Assembly: GCA_963966185.1 (NCBI GenBank)
Contig: CAWZYM010000418.1
Span: 378,600-442,599 of the forward strand
Direction: 5' to 3'
Source: Rhabditoides inermis
Taxonomy: Eukaryota > Nematoda > Chromadorea > Rhabditida > Rhabditidae
DNA length: 64,000 bases
Shown here: in pieces, positions 63,168-64,000 of the stretch
How positions within the stretch are numbered: position 1 is the first letter of the stretch
Layout of the letters: every line of letters begins with the position of its first letter
Program-made: the position numbers and the translations under genes
The notes under the pieces: model-generated
The model's database searches: none
Told to the model about the DNA's origin: nothing
Seen by the model: only the letters and a program-made list of their open reading frames with translations

Positions 63168-63816
63168 ACGACCTTGTTTGCAGCCAGATCTGAACAACGT
63201 GGCGTTGAAGATTGACTACACGGGTGTGATGAAGCGCCTGCCTGTACTATGTATGGCTACCGAGGCGACAGTTCCGCAAAGTGAGCAAAACAGGAGGAAT
63301 GGTGCATCAAAACTGAAACTCCAGAAATCTACAAGTTCGAGAGGTGCCAAAAGGACTATGTCGAGTTTTACAATGAAAAGGACGGGAAAACGCGCTTGCA
63401 TCAAGCTGGAAACCAAGAAGATGTCGACACGAAACAATAATGTGATGTGGAACCACTTCCTGCAGGTGCGGGGGATGGTGTGGCGGCTGCGACAAAACTC
63501 ATCTGAGGAATACGATTGAGTAGACGATCAATGGACAATATCCCCGGATATCTCTGGTCGTATTTCTCGGATGAGTATTGACTGTGTCGAGAGATACATG
63601 GGGCGTGTGTGAGTGAGTGTGGATGTGCACATGGCGTCTGTTTAGACTTGCAAGGATAACGTCAAGTCCATTGGCAAGGAGAGTCAGTCCAGTCTGGTCG
63701 CCTATCACACTGCCCAAGAGCTGCGCAACGTCGCCCGTCAATTATATCACTTTTCCATTCACCTCAAGATTTCTCGTCGAAACACATTATGCTGTGCTAT
63801 CTCGCTAACACTTGTA

Positions 63817-63953
63817 AAGGCGAGGTCAGACTCGATTATGTCTCAAAAGCCGCTTTATGATACAAAAGGGGATCTTTCCAAGGGTGCGCGGCCATTCTGA
63901 TGAGATCTTTCTGAGGGTCTTTTGCCAGCGAAAGTTGAGTCTGACCTCGACTT
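63817..63953. mobile_element. MITE, 137 bp, TA target duplication
   Basis: Terminal inverted repeats AAGGCGAGGTCAGACTC and GAGTCTGACCTCGACTT (one mismatch in 17) flanked by TA on both sides (63815-63816, 63954-63955). TA duplication points to a Tc1/mariner-type transposase. Non-coding. Confidence 0.75.
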
Positions 63954-64000
63954 TATATGAGAATGCGTGTGCATACACCGTGCCACCTCTGCTTTCCTCA

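Larger units (their letters stand above)
59501..63780 (+). pseudogene. Multi-exon gene with three in-frame stops, unknown function
   Basis: Exon-like blocks with good splice borders: to 59609 (SPYVHADADFEAACLLPR), 60093-60216, 60265-60366, 60520-60616, 60706-60754, about 60786-60852, 61024-61138, 61813-61983, 62194-62322, 62381-62470, 62943-63083, 63184-63280, 63325-63465, and possibly 63646-63768. Many joins keep phase. In-frame stops occur at TAG 60175-60177, TAA 62317-62319 and TAA 63438-63440, and the signal-peptide-like start at 59501 (MRLLLVLCLLA) is in another frame and ends in TAG. Cys-rich, His-containing blocks (VTCVYGSSVRCFNHYTEYRGKC; GPTCVFITHNHYPAEYRS) suggest an extracellular protein. 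The 63083 donor looks like a GC-AG intron. The family is not recognised; a pseudogene is the simplest reading, recoding or mis-modelled exons the alternatives. Confidence 0.45.

Noticed and set aside
60175..63440. Reassigned TAA/TAG codons to explain the interrupted gene
   Set aside because: Three Rep-Hel ORFs of over 1,900 codons and several spliced genes contain no internal TAA or TAG, and most end on one of them. A non-standard nuclear code is not supported.

Overview
The window reads as nuclear DNA of an invertebrate-like animal. It has spliced genes with GT-AG introns, AATAAA poly(A) signals, LINE reverse-transcriptase fragments, tRNA-derived repeats and abundant CpG. Nothing fixes the species. 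The long helicase ORFs contain no internal TAA, TAG or TGA, so the standard genetic code is assumed.

Positions 1-48976 form one continuous, head-to-tail array of Helitron (rolling-circle) units, all on the minus strand. Read on that strand, each unit starts with TC and ends with CTAG, and units abut directly as CTAG|TC (13 junctions seen). I number them U0-U13. Three units (U5, U8, U10) carry a full Rep-helicase gene of about 1,900-1,975 codons with an added N-terminal Ulp1/C48-type cysteine protease domain. Five (U2, U4, the left part of U6, U9, U12) carry arrays of very short splice-bounded exons. Six (U0, U1, U3, U7, U11, U13) carry mostly tRNA-like sequence. The right part of U6 carries three compact, intact-looking spliced genes of unknown function. 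Exon- and gene-bearing units share an AT-rich leader of about 650 bp on the 5' side. Almost all units share a tRNA-like sequence near the 5' end, on the opposite strand to the Rep gene. Most have GC-rich hairpins about 100 nt before the 3' CTAG. U8 and U10 are essentially identical over exactly one unit (8,430 bp) although a different unit (U9) lies between them.

From 48977 to the end the sequence is chromosomal flank. It holds a frameshifted LINE reverse transcriptase (49.5-50.9 kb, plus), a small secreted cysteine peptide gene (51.65-51.89 kb, minus), and the 3' half of a multi-exon gene (52.3-54.2 kb, plus). The end of that gene has been tandemly triplicated to 58.7 kb. A decayed LINE fragment follows (58.7-59.1 kb, minus), then a multi-exon plus-strand gene with three in-frame stop codons in otherwise phase-consistent exons (59.5-63.8 kb), and a TA-flanked MITE at the end.

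Inferred working of the array: Rep-Hel proteins from U5/U8/U10 could mobilise every unit because termini are shared. The leader would act as common promoter and 5' exon for whatever cargo sits behind it, and each cargo has its own poly(A) signal.
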